Shown here in pieces: positions 7,357 to 8,740 of a stretch of 8,740 bases of DNA (position 1 is the stretch's first letter; each line of letters starts with the position of its first letter). The stretch comes from Cyclobacteriaceae bacterium (GTDB taxonomy: Bacteria; Bacteroidota; Bacteroidia; Cytophagales; Cyclobacteriaceae), in contig JAUUZS010000146.1 in the NCBI GenBank assembly GCA_030589835.1, positions 1 through 8,740 of the forward strand. The letters are read 5' to 3'. Both the position numbers and the translations under genes were made by a program. Below the pieces are notes generated by a model. The model ran no database searches. It was given only the letters and a program-made list of their open reading frames with translations, and was not told the origin of the DNA.

Positions 7357-7442
7357 TAAAATGTTCAGTCAATAGGATGAGCACAGAAAACACTTGTTGC
7401 TGCCGTTCATCATTTATAATTTAATACAGGTTTTTGCGTCTG

Positions 7443-7471
7443 AAATCCAAATGATTTTCAATGGGATTTTT
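7443..7471 (+). terminator. Probable intrinsic terminator of saccharopine dehydrogenase
   Basis: AAATCC (7443-7448) pairs with GGATTT (7464-7469). The inner loop can pair weakly through TG/CA, and a run of five Ts ends at 7471. It is weaker than the pckA terminator but occupies the same place in the duplicated gene-end block and shares the inner ATGATTTTCA. Confidence 0.55.
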
Positions 7472-7525
7472 ATGGCTGAAAGACCTTAATTGAAATTGGT
7501 TGTCACCTAAGGATTACAAATCCAA

Positions 7526-7567
7526 ATTATCAGTACTTCTACATGCCCTGCGGAACATGTCGAAGAG
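7526..7567. repeat. REP-like stem-loop, copy B
   Basis: The arms are CTTCTACATGC (7536-7546) and ACATGTCGAAG (7555-7565) around CCTGCGGA, whose CC and GG can pair further. Nine of 11 arm positions pair. The 42-base core differs from copy A at seven positions. It lies between the convergent dehydrogenase and HTH genes, which suits a bidirectional transcript end. Confidence 0.6.
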
Positions 7568-7596
7568 GTGCCTTCCAGGCAATAGGTCTGGCAAGG

Positions 7597-7953
7597 TCAT
7601 TCGGGCTTTTGTACCTGCTCCCGGATTAGCTTTTTAATGCTCGCCAACTTGCCTAGAGGAATCTTACTGAGCATTTGTGTAATTTCCACTTGCTCATCGT
7701 TCCTCTTGATTTCCTGCAAAGGGTGCTCGGCGTCCACCTTTTGCCCATTTTCCGGTACCCACACCATAAAATCGTTTGGTGTACATCGAAGCTGTAGGCA
7801 CAACTGTTCCATATGCTTCAAATCGAGGCGAACCACCTTGTTTTGGTTGACCTTTACAGCAAAATTGTCTGAAAATCCGACCTTTTTCAAAAAGCTAAAA
7901 GGACGATCGATTCCTCTGGCTTGGAAAACGCGTTTAAAATCATAGTTCATCAT
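7597..7953 (-). CDS. Small XRE-type helix-turn-helix regulator
   Basis: This 118-residue protein is a predicted cytosolic DNA-binding regulator. The N-terminal half carries a Cro/CI-type fold. A recognition-helix region FLKKVGFSDNFAVKVNQNK (21-39) is followed by LDLKHMEQLCLQLRCTPNDFMVWVPE (43-68), a signature of a short HTH family I associate with Bacteroidota (HTH_26-like). A variable acidic linker precedes a helical tail, MLSKIPLGKLASIKKLI, probably for dimerisation. Start codons at 7953 and 7950 are both possible (MMNYDF). There is no Shine-Dalgarno. TTAATTTG upstream on its strand (about 7981-7974) is one base off TAnnTTTG. The gene points away from the 21-bp repeat array and towards the REP-like copy B. 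Its targets are unknown; the palindromes to its right are candidates by position only. Confidence 0.85.
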   Translation of the reverse strand: MMNYDFKRVFQARGIDRPFSFLKKVGFSDNFAVKVNQNKVVRLDLKHMEQLCLQLRCTPNDFMVWVPENGQKVDAEHPLQEIKRNDEQVEITQMLSKIPLGKLASIKKLIREQVQKPE

Positions 7954-8053
7954 GGCTTTTTGGTTTTATTGTTTCAAATTAACATACTAATCTCTGCCAT
8001 TGCTTCATTTCTGATTACGAAAACAACAAAACAAGATACATGAAATATTATAA

Positions 8054-8389
8054 TTACTTGTACGGAAGTATATATTACTTGTAAAAAAGGATAATATACT
8101 TGAAAGTAATGATAAAGTACTTGAGGGCAATGACAATGTACTTATGAGCAATGACGATGTATTTGTGAGCAATGACGGTGTACTTGTGAGGAGAGACGAT
8201 GTACTTGTGAGGAATGATAATATACTTGTGAGGAATGACGATGTACTTGTGAGGAGTAACAATGTACTTGTGAGGAAAGATAATGTACTTGTAGAGAGAG
8301 ATAATGTACTTGTGAGAAATAATGATTTAATTGAGAGAATTGACAATGCACTTTTGATGAGCGACATTATACTTGAGATTCAGGGAAAA
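8054..8389 (+). repeat. 21-bp tandem repeat array, about 16 units
   Basis: Imperfect 21-base units follow each other without spacers. The typical unit reads GTACTTGTGAGG followed by AATGACGAT. Units 5-13 are most alike; units 1-3 and 14-16 have decayed, as expected when an array expands from its centre. The length never departs from a multiple of three, so one plus-strand frame stays open from 8054 to the stop at 8459-8461. In that frame each unit encodes a heptad such as VLVRNDD; Leu at position 2 and Asp at position 6 are the most constant. Two minus-strand frames are also open, because the unit lacks stops in them. There are no spacers and no Cas genes, so it is not a CRISPR. Confidence 0.85.
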
Positions 8390-8461
8390 ACGGGAGTAAA
8401 TATTGCGGATTGCCCCGATCTAATTAAAGCCTTTTCCGTGCTGTCAGGTGTTTCCACCTGA
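8144..8461 (+). CDS. Heptad-repeat protein of unknown function, uncertain 5' end
   Basis: The frame from the ATG at 8144 gives 105 residues. About eleven heptads of the type NDDVLVR are followed by a unique tail LEIQGKTGVNIADCPDLI and KAFSVLSGVST. With Asn/Arg at heptad a and Val/Ile at d, a polar-core coiled coil is possible, though the VLV triplets could equally favour beta structure. No signal peptide or membrane helix is seen. The same frame is open back to a TAA at 8051 and includes four more units, but contains no ATG, GTG or TTG before 8144. Either translation starts inside the array or the 5' end is lost. Retention of frame into a non-repeat tail argues for coding, and codon-6 changes are often silent (GAC/GAT). 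There is no good Shine-Dalgarno. The function is not recognised, and the gene may be a decaying or spurious ORF. Confidence 0.4.
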   Translation: MSNDDVFVSNDGVLVRRDDVLVRNDNILVRNDDVLVRSNNVLVRKDNVLVERDNVLVRNNDLIERIDNALLMSDIILEIQGKTGVNIADCPDLIKAFSVLSGVST

Positions 8462-8463
8462 CA
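8442..8463 (+). other. Perfect 9-bp hairpin straddling the heptad-repeat stop codon
   Basis: TGTCAGGTG-TTTC-CACCTGACA pairs completely, and the TGA stop (8459-8461) lies in its 3' arm. There is no T-run after it, so it is not a standard intrinsic terminator. It may protect the transcript end, pause ribosomes or be a protein-binding palindrome. Confidence 0.6.
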
Positions 8464-8495
8464 CATATTGGCAAATTGCAATTAGCATATTATAA

Positions 8496-8517
8496 TTGTT
8501 TGTGAGGGAACAAACAA
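8496..8517. other. Perfect 7-bp hairpin (loop 8)
   Basis: TTGTTTG and CAAACAA flank TGAGGGAA. Its left arm overlaps a competing stem, CAATTA (8479-8484) with TAATTG (8493-8498), so alternative folds are possible. It sits four bases from the next hairpin. Confidence 0.45.
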
Positions 8518-8521
8518 AGGC

Positions 8522-8538
8522 GTAGTTGCGCCAACTAC
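8522..8538. other. Perfect 7-bp hairpin (loop 3)
   Basis: GTAGTTG-CGC-CAACTAC pairs completely. GGCG (8519-8522) with CGCC (8529-8532) is an alternative stem. Tandem placement with the 8496 hairpin suggests a structured RNA or a single-stranded DNA fold rather than a lone operator. Confidence 0.5.
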
Positions 8539-8602
8539 CCATTAATTTCAGTTTGAGTTTTTGTTTGGAATACGGATAGAATCCTTTTACTCATTGTTTT
8601 CA

Positions 8603-8619
8603 CAGGTTCTGAGAACCTG
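8603..8619. promoter_or_regulatory. 17-base near-perfect palindrome, operator-like
   Basis: CAGGTTCT and AGAACCTG are exact inverted copies around one central G. As DNA this is a compact dimer-binding site; as RNA it would be a 7-bp stem with a TGA loop. No plus-strand gene with a clear product follows within the window. The divergent HTH regulator is a possible but unproven binder. Confidence 0.45.
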
Positions 8620-8740
8620 CGAGAGTGAGCTCGAATGTTACAAATACATATTTTGGTAATCTTTTGGGTTCGTAACGTACCCTACAACCAGGATGAAATA
8701 GCAGACTTTCTGAACAGATACTAATTATATTCTATCCATA

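Larger units (their letters stand above)
8462..8740. other. Right-end region without a supported gene
   Basis: I see no recognisable protein here. It holds the three hairpins listed separately and a 9-bp inverted pair, GGATAGAAT (8574-8582) and ATTCTATCC (8729-8737), which could bound a 164-bp element but may be chance. A 29-codon plus-strand frame (8635-8724) runs from a hydrophobic start (HILVIFWV) to DEIADFLNRY. It is too short to call a gene without conservation. Confidence 0.4.

Noticed and set aside
8142..8351. Minus-strand 69-aa SSQVHRH-type repeat ORF
   Set aside because: Another automatic open frame of the same 21-bp unit, wholly inside the array with no unique sequence.
8005..8367. 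Minus-strand 120-aa Leu/Ser/Thr repeat protein (LTSTLSF heptads)
   Set aside because: The 21-bp unit has no stop in this frame, so openness is automatic. The plus frame alone continues into a unique tail and has the more protein-like composition.
8054..8389. CRISPR array
   Set aside because: Units are contiguous 21-mers with no unique spacers, diverge at the edges, and no Cas gene is nearby.
8522..8538. Integron attC-like site
   Set aside because: The GTT/AAC arms look superficially similar, but the 7-base core consensus motifs are not met and there is no second simple-site pair or integrase.
8667..8681. GGTTCGTAACGTACC quasi-palindrome
   Set aside because: Contains a T-T mismatch and a central unpaired base; too weak to call as a site.

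Overview
The window looks like a chromosomal segment of an AT-rich member of the Bacteroidota, probably Cytophagales-like. The reasons are TAnnTTTG-type promoter motifs, few Shine-Dalgarno sequences, and a short HTH regulator of a type I associate with this phylum. The assignment is from gene style only; no 16S or ribosomal gene is present.

Left part (1-1551, minus strand): ispH (cut by the window edge) and cmk are separated by one base and clearly co-transcribed. Upstream of them on the same strand is a 43-codon gene with a GTG start. It encodes a tiny lipoprotein with a textbook signal peptide and lipobox and a basic, Cys-containing tail. It is easy to miss because of its size and start codon.

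Middle part (1636-3845, plus strand): a divergent two-gene operon. A charged coiled-coil protein of unknown function overlaps by four bases (ATGA) a Uup-type ABC-F ATPase, which has an unusually good Shine-Dalgarno.

Central metabolism (3942-7356, plus strand): an ATP-dependent phosphoenolpyruvate carboxykinase (pckA) follows a strong-looking promoter. A Crp/Fnr-like palindrome sits where a class II activator would bind, and the leader is about 135 nt long. pckA ends in a strong intrinsic terminator. A separate unit then encodes a LYS9-type saccharopine dehydrogenase. Both genes are followed by a related block of about 130 bp: a terminator, a spacer and a REP-like stem-loop. The block has been duplicated and has since diverged.

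Right part (7597-8740): a minus-strand XRE/HTH regulator lies beside a 21-bp tandem repeat array of about 16 units that stays in one reading frame. The array encodes heptads of the type NDDVLVR and ends in a short unique tail. A perfect 9-bp hairpin straddles the stop codon, and three more perfect hairpins follow within 160 bases. This cluster is the least explained part of the window and the best candidate for an undescribed element.
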